Part shown: positions 11,701 to 22,328 of the stretch, in pieces
Layout of the letters: the number at the start of each line of letters is the position of its first letter
How positions within the stretch are numbered: position 1 is the first letter of the stretch
NCBI GenBank assembly: GCA_030512335.1
Contig: JAULSU010000001.1
Span: 6,262,001 to 6,326,000 of the forward strand
Reading direction: 5' to 3'
Origin: Immersiella caudata
Taxonomy: Eukaryota; Ascomycota; Sordariomycetes; Sordariales; Lasiosphaeriaceae
Length of the DNA: 64,000 bases
The notes under the pieces: generated by a model
Seen by the model: only the letters and a program-made list of their open reading frames with translations
Told to the model about the DNA's origin: nothing
The model's database searches: none
Translations under genes and position numbers: made by a program

Positions 11701-13899
11701 TCACCTCCTGTCGGACGAGCCGCTAGGAGGGGGCAGCGCGGCGTACGGATTTCCGTCAGTATAACGAGGTCCGTCGTTGTACCGGTCTGCCTTGGGCGGA
11801 GCTACCGAATAATAGTTGTCAGCCCTGCGTCTGCCGTAGCCGTACTCGCTGCTGGCCCGCCGTCTGCCGCCACCCTCGTCACTACTGCTACTGGAGCTGC
11901 TGGAGCCACGCAGCTTCTGTGAGAGCTTCCGCCGGAGTTTGTCGCGACGTCTCTCCTTTCTCATCTCCTTTTCCTCATTCCACTCGCGCACCTCCTGCCG
12001 CAACTCGTGAGCCTCTTTCATTTCCGCGATAGCGCTCTTGATGCCGAGGGCAGCGATGCCAACGGATGCTGCGTCCTGCAAGATGGCTTTCGACTTGAGT
12101 TTTTTGGCCTCTTCTGGGCTCAGGCGACCCTCTTTCACGGCTTTTTGTCGTTTCTTCCGCTTCTCCATGCTCTGGTATACGCTGGCGGCCGCGTGGATGG
12201 TCGCCACAGAGGCCAGCCCCGTGGTGAGAATTTGCTTACCTCTCATCTTTTTGGCCCGTCTTTCGTCTTCGTCCGAATCCCCAAGGTCTGTGGATGATGC
12301 TGATCCACGCCTGGCCACAGTGCCCCGCTCCTTGCGATCCCGATCGCGACCGTGGTGGGAGCGGTCATCGTAGTCGTCATCGTCGCGCCGTCTGTGGTCC
12401 CGATCCCGATCGCGGTCACGATCATAGTCGTCGTAGCTATCGCGGCGCCGACGAGAGCTCTTCGTATCTTCATAGTCATCGTCGTAGTCGCGCCTGCGAC
12501 GATCACGATCGCCACGAGAGCGCGAGCGATCGCGACGGCGGTCGCGATCATCATCATCGCTCTCCTCAGCTGGTCCATTGCCGATTCCGAGTCTTGCCAA
12601 GCCCGAGCGCGCCTTGTCGACCACGCTTCGGCTCCGGCTGCGACGGCGTCTGTCAGGCGAACCGTCATCCGAGTCTCGGCCCCGAGATTTGGACCTCTCT
12701 CGGTTGTCCATGATCTTCTTAGCACCAAAAGCACCGAGACCGGCGGTGGCGAGAGCGGCCAGGCCACTCACGCCGCCGCTGCCGCCATCGCTCTTTGATC
12801 GAGCGCGCGATCTCGAGCGAGACCGACCCGTCTTTTCATCTTCCTCAATGTTCTTCTTGGAGCCGTGGATGACACGATTTCCAACGAGACCACCGATGAC
12901 GGATTCAGCGAGACCGAGCTTGCTGCCGCCCTTGTCGCCCTTTTGAGCGGCGTCAATGGTGGCGGCACCAGCAGCGGCAGTCAGGATTCGCTTGGCTTTT
13001 TCGCCTTTCCAACCTCCCGGTTCCTTGGAAACGCGGAACGCTTCGGTTGCACCTGCAATGAGAGATGCCATGGCCGCTTGCTGGATCTTCTTCGCGCCCT
13101 CTCCCTTGCCCCCCTTAGCGCGGGAGCCGGAGCTAGAACGACTGCCACCAGCGCGGCTCTTGGTGTCTGACTTGTCATCCTTGCCCGTTAAGGCCTTGAC
13201 GGCGCCGCCGAGACCGGCAGCAGCGAGAGCGGCCTCGAGGAAGTTTTTGCCGCTCTTTTTCTCGCTGCCAGACTCGTCGTCAGAATCGTCGCCGCGGCCC
13301 CGATGGGCATAGGGATCTCGCTTCTTCTCTTCCTTTTCTTTGTGCTTGTTATAGAACTCGGTTCCCGAGTATCCAGCAAGGGCGCCCGCGGCTCCAAGAG
13401 CAGCCGATGCTAGAACGTTCCGTTGAATCTCGGTTTCGTGCTCCTTGGCATCGCGGCGGTCATACAGCTCCTTTCCACCGATGGCAATGGCGGCACCAGT
13501 GATGGCGGCAATAATCTGTTCCTGCTTGGTGATCACACGGGCCTTCTTCTTCTTTTCTTCTTCGTAGTAGCTGTCGTGATGGCCCCGGGACCGGGGCTCG
13601 TCGTAGTAGTCACGGCCATGGTGGGACCGGCGGTCGTCATAACCGTCGTCGTAGTAAGGGCCACCGGCTGAGCGTGCGCGCCGGATGTCCCGGTTAGAGT
13701 AACCCGGGGGCGGGAAGTCACGGCGAATCTCTTCCACTGAGAGGTCGCTGTCCTCGCGGTGGCGGGGGACCAAATCGTGCGAAACGCCGAGATAGTTGTC
13801 GCGGGGATCGGCATAGCGGGGTTCCCGCCGCTCCTCGCGATAGTAGCCCTGTGATGTGCGCTCCCGCGGGGGCGCGTCATAGGGATCGTACGAGGACAT
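11701..13899 (-). CDS. DUF3824-type Gly/Ala- and Arg/Ser-rich protein
   Basis: Single exon, 732 aa from ATG 13899 (MSSYDPYD); a further in-frame ATG 30 codons upstream gives an unlikely Cys-rich leader. The N-terminal 150 residues are Tyr/Arg/Asp-rich. Several Ala/Gly-rich helical blocks follow, each with a regular small-residue pattern: IIAAITGAAIAIGGKELYD and ASAALGAAGALAGYSGTEFY, then AAMASLIAGATEAFRV, ILTAAAGAATIDAAQ, LAESVIGGLVGNRV and LAALATAGLGAFGAKKIMD. These alternate with very basic, SR/RD-repeat linkers (RSRSRARSKS; the DRDRDRD tract). The last block (about 575-660) ends in a charged coiled-coil-like helix (EVREWNEEKEMRKERRRDKLRRK). This matches the fungal DUF3824 family as I know it. 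The biochemical role is not established, and the blocks could be amphipathic or membrane-associating helices. No intron is needed. Confidence 0.78.
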   Translation of the reverse strand: MSSYDPYDAPPRERTSQGYYREERREPRYADPRDNYLGVSHDLVPRHREDSDLSVEEIRRDFPPPGYSNRDIRRARSAGGPYYDDGYDDRRSHHGRDYYDEPRSRGHHDSYYEEEKKKKARVITKQEQIIAAITGAAIAIGGKELYDRRDAKEHETEIQRNVLASAALGAAGALAGYSGTEFYNKHKEKEEKKRDPYAHRGRGDDSDDESGSEKKSGKNFLEAALAAAGLGGAVKALTGKDDKSDTKSRAGGSRSSSGSRAKGGKGEGAKKIQQAAMASLIAGATEAFRVSKEPGGWKGEKAKRILTAAAGAATIDAAQKGDKGGSKLGLAESVIGGLVGNRVIHGSKKNIEEDEKTGRSRSRSRARSKSDGGSGGVSGLAALATAGLGAFGAKKIMDNRERSKSRGRDSDDGSPDRRRRSRSRSVVDKARSGLARLGIGNGPAEESDDDDRDRRRDRSRSRGDRDRRRRDYDDDYEDTKSSRRRRDSYDDYDRDRDRDRDHRRRDDDDYDDRSHHGRDRDRKERGTVARRGSASSTDLGDSDEDERRAKKMRGKQILTTGLASVATIHAAASVYQSMEKRKKRQKAVKEGRLSPEEAKKLKSKAILQDAASVGIAALGIKSAIAEMKEAHELRQEVREWNEEKEMRKERRRDKLRRKLSQKLRGSSSSSSSSDEGGGRRRASSEYGYGRRRADNYYSVAPPKADRYNDGPRYTDGNPYAALPPPSGSSDRR

Positions 13900-15573
13900 G
13901 GCTGCTGAGTTCGGCAGGGCGCACAAAGGCCACACGTTCGGATGGCAGCACCAACCACAGCCTCGTCGGGAGGTGGGATGAAGGGTCACGGGTCAAACGC
14001 CCAGCGTCAAATGACAAGCGTCGGACAAGGCTGGCGAGCCAAGATTTCCTGTCGCTGTATGCGATGCGCAATCCAAAAAAAAAAATGAAGAGCGCTGTGA
14101 AGATAGTTAAAGAGGTGTGAAGAAATGTCGGGATTCAACTATGCCTGGGGTGTGGGTGTCGTGTGGTTTTATCGAGGAAGGTGAGGGGGAGGGGTGGTTA
14201 TGCGAAGACAGAGAGCGCCGGTACGAGGCGGCGGTGCAACAACCATGCACGACCACCACCAAGAAATGTTGCGTCAGGTCTGCAGACGGCCTCCTGCAGA
14301 CGGACTAGCCGCTAAACCCCAGACGCCTTAGCAAGTTTTTGGGCTGCGTGCCCGACAGAGCGGGAACAGACAAGGCTAGGAAAGGCTGGCGTGTGGGATG
14401 GACTGGCCGAGGAAGACAAAAGTAGGGAAGTGGGGAGATCGCAAGCGGGCAAATCGAGGATATACATCAGGGCGGAAGCTGCCCACTGGCGCTTCTCGGC
14501 CACCTGTCGCGGGCGCACTAAAACATCATCACCAGGCTCGCAACCCAGGCAGGCTGGGTGAAGAGGATCGGGAGAAAGCCCAGACGGGCCAATGGACGAC
14601 ACTGCGGGGCTCCCGCGGCCACACAACCAACCCGCTTCTCACAGTCCAACCGCTCCGCCTTCTTCCTGCCGTGCCGACCGACACCCTGCGAAACTGTCTG
14701 GTGCCGCCTTCGTCTCGATCTCATTCGGCAGCGGGTGGACAAATTCCCGGAGAGCACTGGTTAGGCACCATCCTCGCAACCATTACACACAAAAACACAC
14801 AGAAACAGCCCAAGGATGTTTAACCCGACCTGTCTTTCGTAAGGCCAGCCTTTGCAGGTGTCCACGGTTTGGGTCGATATCACGCTCGAACTGCGGGGTG
14901 AACAGGGAAAAATGCAGTGGATCTGTAGTCAGCGATGCTTCGACCTTAGTCAACGAACGAAACAGCAGCATCATAGCTGCATGGACAAAATGTGTTGAGA
15001 GAGGCCGCCACGCAGTCCAGAGGGAAGGCTCCGAGGAGGGGCAAGGCCACTGAACTTACTTACCCCGCCACGACTTGAAGTGGCGCAGGGTCTTGGACGG
15101 ACGAACCCGAGCCGCTTGCAACCCTAACCCAGGCCTAGTCTTGGTCTTCTTCATTCCCTAGCTTTGTTGACAACATGCCCGTGGATTGTCCCTTTGATGC
15201 TTATAGAAAGAGTGGCAGAGAAGTAGTGGAATAGAATTCGCCATGTGTACAAGCGTCTCCGTTCAGGCCTTCCGTTCCTCATCGAAGTGCAATATGGGAA
15301 ACGTCGTCTCCTTCCGTATCCACTTCGATACCCTCTCGTTTCAATTCATCGCTCATTACCTATACTATGCCGTTACACCCATACTTTTGGCCGTATTGTC
15401 GCGTTGAAGTTTGTTGGAATCGGGCGGGACGTGTGCTGCACGCACCGCAACTACCACGCCACCGTCCAAAAAGCCCAACTTGCCCGCCTCCAACCTACCC
15501 ACCTTCCACCGCCACGTGAACCTAAACACCCGTCCCAGACACCCTCACCACAGGACGACTCGCGACTCATCGC
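13900..15573. other. spacer upstream of the DUF3824 gene
   Basis: 1.7 kb that holds the promoter of the DUF3824 gene (left) and the 3' side of the HLH gene (right). It contains an A-tract at 14075-14085, a short direct repeat (CTGCAGACGG, twice) near 14281-14302, and a telobox-like AACCCTAACCC at 15120-15130. No frame here looks coding. Confidence 0.6.
15120..15130. promoter_or_regulatory. telobox-like motif
   Basis: AACCCTAACCC, one and a half copies or more of the TTAGGG telomere repeat on the minus strand. It lies about 1.2 kb upstream of the DUF3824 gene start and 0.45 kb beyond the stop of the HLH gene, so it has no obvious target. It may be chance. Confidence 0.35.
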
Positions 15574-15960
15574 TCACAACCGATCCTTCTCATCCACCTG
15601 AACCCCCCTCTTCTCCAACTCCTTCAACAGCCTGTTCCTCTCCTCAATCTGCTCCTTCAGAAACTCCACCGTCCTCGCGAGTACTGTCCCCTCTGAGCGT
15701 CCCAGCCCCTCCAAGCCAGGCACAAGCTCCGTCAGCCGATCGAATCCTTGCCGAATTGCCATCCTTCGTTTTTGCTCTGATTATCATGTGAACTCAATCT
15801 CTCAAAAGCAAGACATGGGATACGAAGAAGACTGACCTGAGGCAATATGATTTGCTTTTTTTTCATCCTCGGTAAGCCGAGGTTTGTCTTCGCCGTTCGT
15901 CATGGCGTCTTCCGGTTTGGTGTCGATGTCAGGGGACGGTTCGGCTTTGAGGGCTGGCAT
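15574..15960 (-). CDS. small HLH transcription factor, Ino4-like
   Basis: Exons are 15837-15960 and 15574-15776, joined across a 60-nt intron (GTCAGT...AATCAG), giving 108 aa. After a short acidic leader, the basic region KKANHIASEQKRR (residues 35-47) has the His38-Glu42-Arg46 spacing that contacts CANNTG E-boxes. Helix 1 is about 47-60 (IRQGFDRLTELVP), with a short loop, and helix 2 about 71-95 continues into a charged coiled-coil segment (LKEQIEERNRLLKELEKR). Small size and helix 2 sequence resemble Ino4-type partners, which in yeast dimerise with Ino2 on phospholipid genes. Whether this fungal protein does the same is inference. The second exon alone would lack the DNA-contacting residues, so the intron matters for calling this gene correctly. 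Confidence 0.87.
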
Positions 15961-17423
15961 GTTGAACTAGAAAGAATTTTGAAACAAGGTTATAAAATAA
16001 AGGTGATTCGTTTTTTTTTTGGCGGAATAAGGGTCGAGCTTGCAAGAAGGTTCCAATGTTGCGGGCGTGGATGGAGGTGTCAAGTCACGTTTAGCTTCGG
16101 TGGCTGCCGCGACCTACAAATTAGACTAGGGGTGAAACGGTGCAAACCAGCATGTGATCTTAACGGGCTGAGCCATTGTACTTTCGTCGCAGGGGACGCG
16201 CCATTACACGACCAGAGCAAGGAATGGAAGTAATTTACAACATTTGTCCTACACGCATACTTTCGCTTTATTTTGGGTACTTTCTATTATACAATTACAA
16301 GCCAGAGCAACAACCGCTTTTGTCTTCCGTAAAGAGAAGGAGAATTTCTGGGCAATGCTGGCCAAGACTTTCAAGAGCTGAGAAAGAAGTCTAACAAGGC
16401 CATCAAGAGCCTCCCATGCCTCCGTTGCCGTCGCCTTCGAAATGCAGGTATTTCCCCGTCCCCCAAACCAGTCGGCAATGCACATGATAAAGAGCAGCTC
16501 GTGGTGCATCAAGGGCGAGGTGACAAACATCAGTCAACGGCCAGACATGCCATAACCCAGCATAGACGACCGACCATTTTTACCCTCCCCGACACTGCCC
16601 ACTGCCAGCTGCGAATTAAGGAAAAGGAGAACCAATGTCTCTTGGACACTAAGAGTTGAGCGCAACGTGTAATTTTGGGTGGCATGAGAAGAACAGGCCA
16701 GAGCAGCCCAAGTGGTAGCGCCGAGCCGAGTCCCAAGGGAGAAGACGCCGAGGTCGTCAACTTGACATCACCTCGCCGTGGCAAAAGTCCTTGCCCGGTC
16801 GTCAACCGTCCGACAGCAGGACTAACATCAAGCCGTCGACTCATCGTATCAGATGCAAGCCGCGACCGTGTGAATATACCGGGCCTGTGTCGCTGCCAAA
16901 GTTGTGAACACATCTGCCCCTTCTGGATGTGGCAGTCAAAATGGCTTCGCGTGGACATCCCAACAGAATTTTGCTGTTAGCTTGTCGACGTTTCCTCGCC
17001 AAATGAATGCCCTGTAACTCCATGATGTCAAAACTTGAAGTAGCCGTGACTGATGCGGATGCGAATGCGAATGGCTAGATGCTTTTTTTGTGTGAAATCG
17101 CTGCATCCCAAAACCAAATGTCGAAGAATTAAAACAGTCTCCCGATGTGCGAAATGTATCGAATGCACAGTGCCTCGCCACATATGGAATCTGTGGTACT
17201 GAGCAAAAGGCACCACCCGAGAAGCAGTGAGGCAGGATCGTCAGCTGTGAAGCTACGACTCCTCCGTCGAGATGGAAGGTAAGAGACCGCCCACCGAGTG
17301 GTTCAAAACAAGGCGACGTTGCTCAACATATCAGATGGGGATCGTCATTGAATGCCGCTGTCTTAGGTGGCGTTGGCTATCCACATCCAAGCCCTTGCCA
17401 CCCTCAAATCGGAAAATCCGGGC
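15961..17423. other. spacer between HLH and La-motif genes
   Basis: 1.46 kb containing the HLH promoter (left) and the La-motif gene 3' UTR (right). The T-run at 16011-16020 is close to the HLH start. The frames at 16249-16530 and 16530-16958 (-) are not protein-like. No RNA gene was recognised. Confidence 0.6.
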
Positions 17424-20400
17424 TCAGGCCGAGATATCAACCTGTGGGCAGTGGGCGCGCTCCAGCGATGCCGCTTCGCTGAAATGAACTTGAAAGACAG
17501 GCGGCATCGCTCGGCCCTCGGGCCACGGCTTCGGCGCTTGGGTGTCGTGAATGAGCTTCCGGTAGAAGTCCAGCAAGTGTTTGATGCCGGTTAAAGCGGG
17601 AACAGATCCATTGGCGTCAGCCATCGCAAGGTCTCTGAACTCGGTGTAAACACGGCAGTTGAAATCCTTCAGCAGCATATCCGACCAGAAACGATAGAGA
17701 TTGCGCATTTGGACGGGTGTCTCGCCAGGGTGTGCGCTGTTGCGCGATTCCAGTGCCGCTTTTCTGACCTCCATGTAGGGTTGACGTGAAGGTTGCTTCG
17801 ACTTCACGGATGATTCGGCATCAGTCTCACTGACGGTGTCACCGTTAGCGCTGCAAACTATTAGTATGGGACGTCCAAGTGAAGAAATCAGGGCCGCAAC
17901 GTACCTCGGGGCATCGGCGCTAGGAGCCCCATTCAGACCATCTTGAGCAGCGTCCTCGGTCAAGTAGGCTTTGCCGTCAGTGACATCAGAAGGGGCCGAA
18001 GGATCGCTGTTGTAATAGCCCATAACGATCATCATCTTCTCCACTTGAGAGTCGCTGAAGTTGGTCATACTCTCCAGAGTCACGGGAGATTGAGGTGGTG
18101 AGAACTCCTGCACGGCAGCCGAAAGCTGCGAGCCAGTGCCGTACACGTGACCATTGAGGTCACCGCCTCCATTCATGACGGGCTCATAGTAGTTGCCGTT
18201 CCCATAGACTGGCTGGTACATACGGTCATCAGGGAATCCCGTGTAAATACCGGCGGGTCCTGGAACAGGGTAGCCCAGAGGAGCAACTGGGCCTCCATAT
18301 GGCTGTGGCTGCTGGTACTGGTACCAAAACGTGACACTGCTTGGTCCATCATTGCGGGCCTCATCGTGCCTTTGGTCGTACGGCAGAACCCAGATATGCC
18401 ACCCTTCGCGCGCGCGCAACCTTTCGATGCTGTCATCTCCGTATACGTAGTCGATGTGGTCGGAGAGTGAACATGCGGTCCTGATCAAGTCATGGTCCTT
18501 CACGAGTTCACGCATCCGCTTGAAGCCAGCAATCGTGCTGAACTTGACAAACCCCTGTGAGTCCATCTGCTGACGAAGGTAGGTATCTTTGCAGAGGTTC
18601 TCGACTGAGAAATAGTACTCAACCTGTTGCTTGATAACCTGGATGAGGGGGTCGAGATGAGGCGTATATACGTATGGCCCGTATTGGGGTACTGGGAACT
18701 CAGCGGCTGCTGTGGGTTTGACGGCATATGATCCGTTGGTACCGTTTCGGCCAGAAGACTGACCCGTACTCGACCATTTATTACCTCTCCCCCGATGTGA
18801 TTGACCTTGTCCAAACGAAGCAGGGAACTGTCCGCCAAACGGCGGTGGGCTAGGGGCGGTCGAGTTGTGTCGGGGCGGGTAGCCGGTATATGGCTGGCCA
18901 TTTGAGCTGTAAGAAGCTGACGGCATGTGTGAACCAGCTCCGTTGGCATGTCCCCCACGACCGCGGAACCCGTTACCGCGACCGCGGTCGGAGCGCCCTT
19001 CACGTACTGGGTACTGTTGGTTGCCGTTTGCACGATCCTGTCCATTTCGAGACGGACCGTGCGAAGACTCAAAGTTCGCTGCCCCTAGTTCAGTTCGAAT
19101 GTCCCGCATGGAACTGGCCCTCTTGGATGCCTAGTGAAAACATGTCAGCATTCACCATTCATAGCGACAACCATGGTTTGACATGCAACTGGACTTACAG
19201 CTGAAATTTCGGGTGCTGACTCCCGGCCATGCTCGGGATTCGTGACCTTGCGCTGGTCCTTGGAAGATGCATCGGCCGAAGCATTCTTGCTTGCATGTGG
19301 CAGCGGAGGCTGGGGTTGAGATGCAGAGCGCGACTGAATGCTGCCCTCACGTGGCCGAGTGGTGGACGGCTTGGAGCTAGCGGAGCCGCTCGTGACTGCT
19401 GGTCTATCAGCGGGCCCCGAGCCGGATGTGGACGAGCTGGGTGCTGTCCCATGGCCACCTCTCGTTGAACCAGCCTCACGCCCCCCACGAGCGCCACCAC
19501 GGGTCTTGGCACCACCACGGGGCGGCAGTGGTGTGCTGAACACAACAGTAGGAACTATATCAAGATTGACCCAGTTCTTCTTCTTGTTGTTTCCTGTCTC
19601 CTCTTGACCATCCTTTTCAGCGGCCTCAACCTTTTCTTGAAACTTTCGGCTGCTCTCCTCGGTTGTGGTTGTCGCGGCTGACTTCGGGTCAGGCCATACC
19701 GAAGCGTCCGCCACTGAGGGCAGAGCTGCTGCCGACTTGTCATCCTTTTCGTTGACCCGGCTCCCACGAGGAGCGCTTCGGCGAGGACCTGGGTCAGCCC
19801 CCTGTGCGGGATCGGGCATCTTCTTGTGCGACTTGTCGCCATTGACGCCGTTCACCACTTCGCTGTTGGCAAGTCTTGGCTCTGGTTGCTGACGCTTCTT
19901 TGCGTCTTGACTTGTAGATGCAGACCCAGCAGTGCCATTTACAGACGGGGAAGGTGTCTGCTTAGCCTTTGCGCTGGCTTCTAGACGTTGTGTCCAGGGA
20001 TTGACTGCGGGCACTGGTGCCTCAAAGAGGACGGGCTTCGCGGTCTCCTTCTCCTTCTCGTCCTCTTGGTTCTGCTCGCTCTGAGCGTCCTTGTCGTTTC
20101 CACGACCTTTCCTACCCTTGCGACCCTTCTTGTTCTCGTTACCTTGGGACGTCCGGCTGGCAGACCGCGAACCCTTCTCCTCGTTGAGTTGCTGGCTCTC
20201 CACCATAGTGACATCACTCTCCTGGCCCGTCTTCACGCTCTGTCCGTTAACCGACGCTGTGGAAGAACCTCCAACTGATGCAACCTCTGGGTCCTGTCTC
20301 GCCGATGGTCCTTCACTCTCTGATTTGGCCTTCTTCTCGACGTCACGCACGTCTGCTTCATTTGACGCGACGGATGGCGCGGCCACTGATGTGCCAGCAG

Positions 20401-20524
20401 TGGGGACTTCATCTTTAACGGAAGGAGGTGCAGTGCTCGACGTGAGCTGCGGGCTGGGCTGGGAAGCAATATGGCCTTTCGCGGCTTGCGCGTAGGAAAA
20501 CGGCGGAGGTGGGGCGACAGACAT
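17424..20524 (-). CDS. La-motif RNA-binding protein (LARP1/Sro9-like)
   Basis: Exons are 19199-20524, 17905-19130 and 17424-17850, with introns of 68 nt (GTAAGT...CACTAG) and 54 nt (GTACGT...TTGCAG, branch ATACTAAT), giving 992 aa. The start is MSVAPPPPFSYAQAAKG at 20524. The first 440 residues are a disordered, charged Ser/Pro/Lys region. RG/RGG-like stretches (RSDRGRGNGFRGRGG) lie near 485-505. The La motif spans about 600-675, with the hallmark VEYYFSVENLCKDTYLRQQM and GFVKFSTIAGFKRM, and a conserved downstream W-containing segment. Fungal relatives (Sro9/Slf1) bind mRNA 3' ends and ribosomes and affect translation in the cytoplasm; LARP1-type C-terminal DM15 repeats are not apparent. The 54-nt intron is in frame and stop-free, so a retained form would add 18 residues. 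A G-quadruplex motif lies 250-270 bp upstream. Confidence 0.92.
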
Positions 20525-20770
20525 TTTGACGCTGTGGGCGGATAACCGGAGCTCGAAATGCGGGCGAATCCGTTGCTCACAGGCGACGGAAATGACCTGA
20601 ACTGGAAAGGACACAGACCTACAACGGTCGGTGTCTTCGGAATCTCGGCTCCTTCGATCGAGCGAGCTCGATATGCCTGTCCTAAAGGGACGGTGTCCGG
20701 AGAGGCCAGAACCACCTCTCCGCACGAACGCAACGCTGTTGCTGCCGGTGGTATTGCGGGTTTCCGAGTA

Positions 20771-20794
20771 GGGTTTGGGCGGGTTTGGGCGGGG
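20771..20794 (+). other. G-quadruplex-type motif
   Basis: Five G-runs in 24 nt: GGG TTT GGG C GGG TTT GGG C GGGG, made of two exact copies of GGGTTTGGGC plus GGGG. Loops of 1-3 nt predict a stable quadruplex. It lies about 250 bp upstream of the La-motif gene start, with the G-rich strand being the template strand for that gene. Confidence 0.75.
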
Positions 20795-22309
20795 TCTGGC
20801 TAGGTGAGATACTCAGCAATCTTTGATTGCAAAGACTGCTGCGCTCACGAGTCCAGAAGGCGGAGCAGCTAAAGGCGAAAAATCGAGGTGAGAGCAAGTT
20901 GTCTGGTCGCGGCAGAATTGGTTCGATGCAAGGGGCGCACTCTTCGCGGAGACGTTCCTGTGCTCAAATTGGGCTTAGGGCTGCGACAGAGAAGACAAGA
21001 AACCGCGGCCTCGATGACCTCGAAGTGTCGGGGGTTCGCGAAGAGAAGAGTAGGTCGTTTGTCGAAGTTGTGGGTGGGCGTCGGGCTGGGGGAAAGAACG
21101 AGATCTGGACGCGGCACAAGCAGATGCCAGCGGGCGCTGGGCACTGGCAATGAGCAACCAAATACTTCGGCAATAACCTCGCTGCTCAGGAATCCGGGGA
21201 TGGAAACCTGAGATTCGAATGCACCAGGATAAACGTGCAGATTCGTCAGTCGGAGGATGTGTAAGGAAAGGAAAAAAATGTGTTGGAGGGGGAGGGACAA
21301 GAGAGTGCTTCACCAAGACGAGAGTGAAGGAAGATTTGTGTGGGCGAATAAATTTTTCTCGGTCCTCAGACTCTGCTTGCTGCAGTGGTGGAGATGGGGA
21401 TCCGACGGCAGGTACCTAAACAATTATGAATTTCTGTGCTAGGGAGCCGGCTGCCCAGGTGGGCGTGCTACTGCCCCCCTCCCCAGGCCAGGGCAGTGGG
21501 GTTGCGCGAATATAAATCGGCCTTCAGGATGGTCGGCGGGCGATGCAACAGCCCATTGACTTTCCATCCCTGAAGTCGCAGACCTGTCAAGATGACCTGG
21601 GTAAAGTCAACCCGTTGGCACCGTGCCAGACTGGCAGCATATCACTCTTCCGAGCATGGTGTTTGCGCCACTCCCGCCGCCCCAACCAAAAGATGCAACA
21701 ACCAATCTCTAGCAAGCTGTGCCGTTGGAATGATGAGGTGAGAGGTGAGGTGAAGTCAAAGTCGTGAGTCTGCGTGGATCTGGCGTTCTCTGGGAGAGGG
21801 GCGGATGCAGCGTGGCAAGCCCGGCTTTGCATCGCATCTTGTTATTCATTTCTGCTTTATTAAGACTACTCTCTTCCTTCGTGCTGTCGCAAATGCTATC
21901 AAGGAGGGGCGCAGGAGGTCTTCTCTCTTCCGAGAATGTCCAAAATGTAGAGGACCCTAATTTCGATTTGGCACCAGCTCTTGGATCCGGCTTCACTGGA
22001 AAAAATCTCTGGCGATGGCGGGGAGGGGAACCCGGTCACCTCCCAACCGTCCAGGTTTATTACTCGGTTGGATGCTGGTGCTATATAGAACACATAGTGC
22101 TCTTCATAGGTACGCGGAGTCCTTTCGTCCTTTCGGGCTTTGCGGGCGTGTGGTTTTCCAGGTCCTGCCCCGTCACACCAACCTCCCGAGCGTTATCCGC
22201 ACTTGCAGCTCCCACCCAGGCATGTATTCCTGCACCCAAGGGGCCCAGGCTTTCAGGATTCCGTGTACATACTGCCTCTGGATTTTGTATTGCACGACGA
22301 CCCGGGCAT

Positions 22310-22328
22310 GGGGAGGGCGGGGAGCGGG
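22310..22328 (+). other. second G-quadruplex-type motif
   Basis: GGGG A GGG C GGGG AGC GGG: four G-runs with loops of 1-3 nt in the middle of a gene-free stretch. There is no associated gene. Confidence 0.6.
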
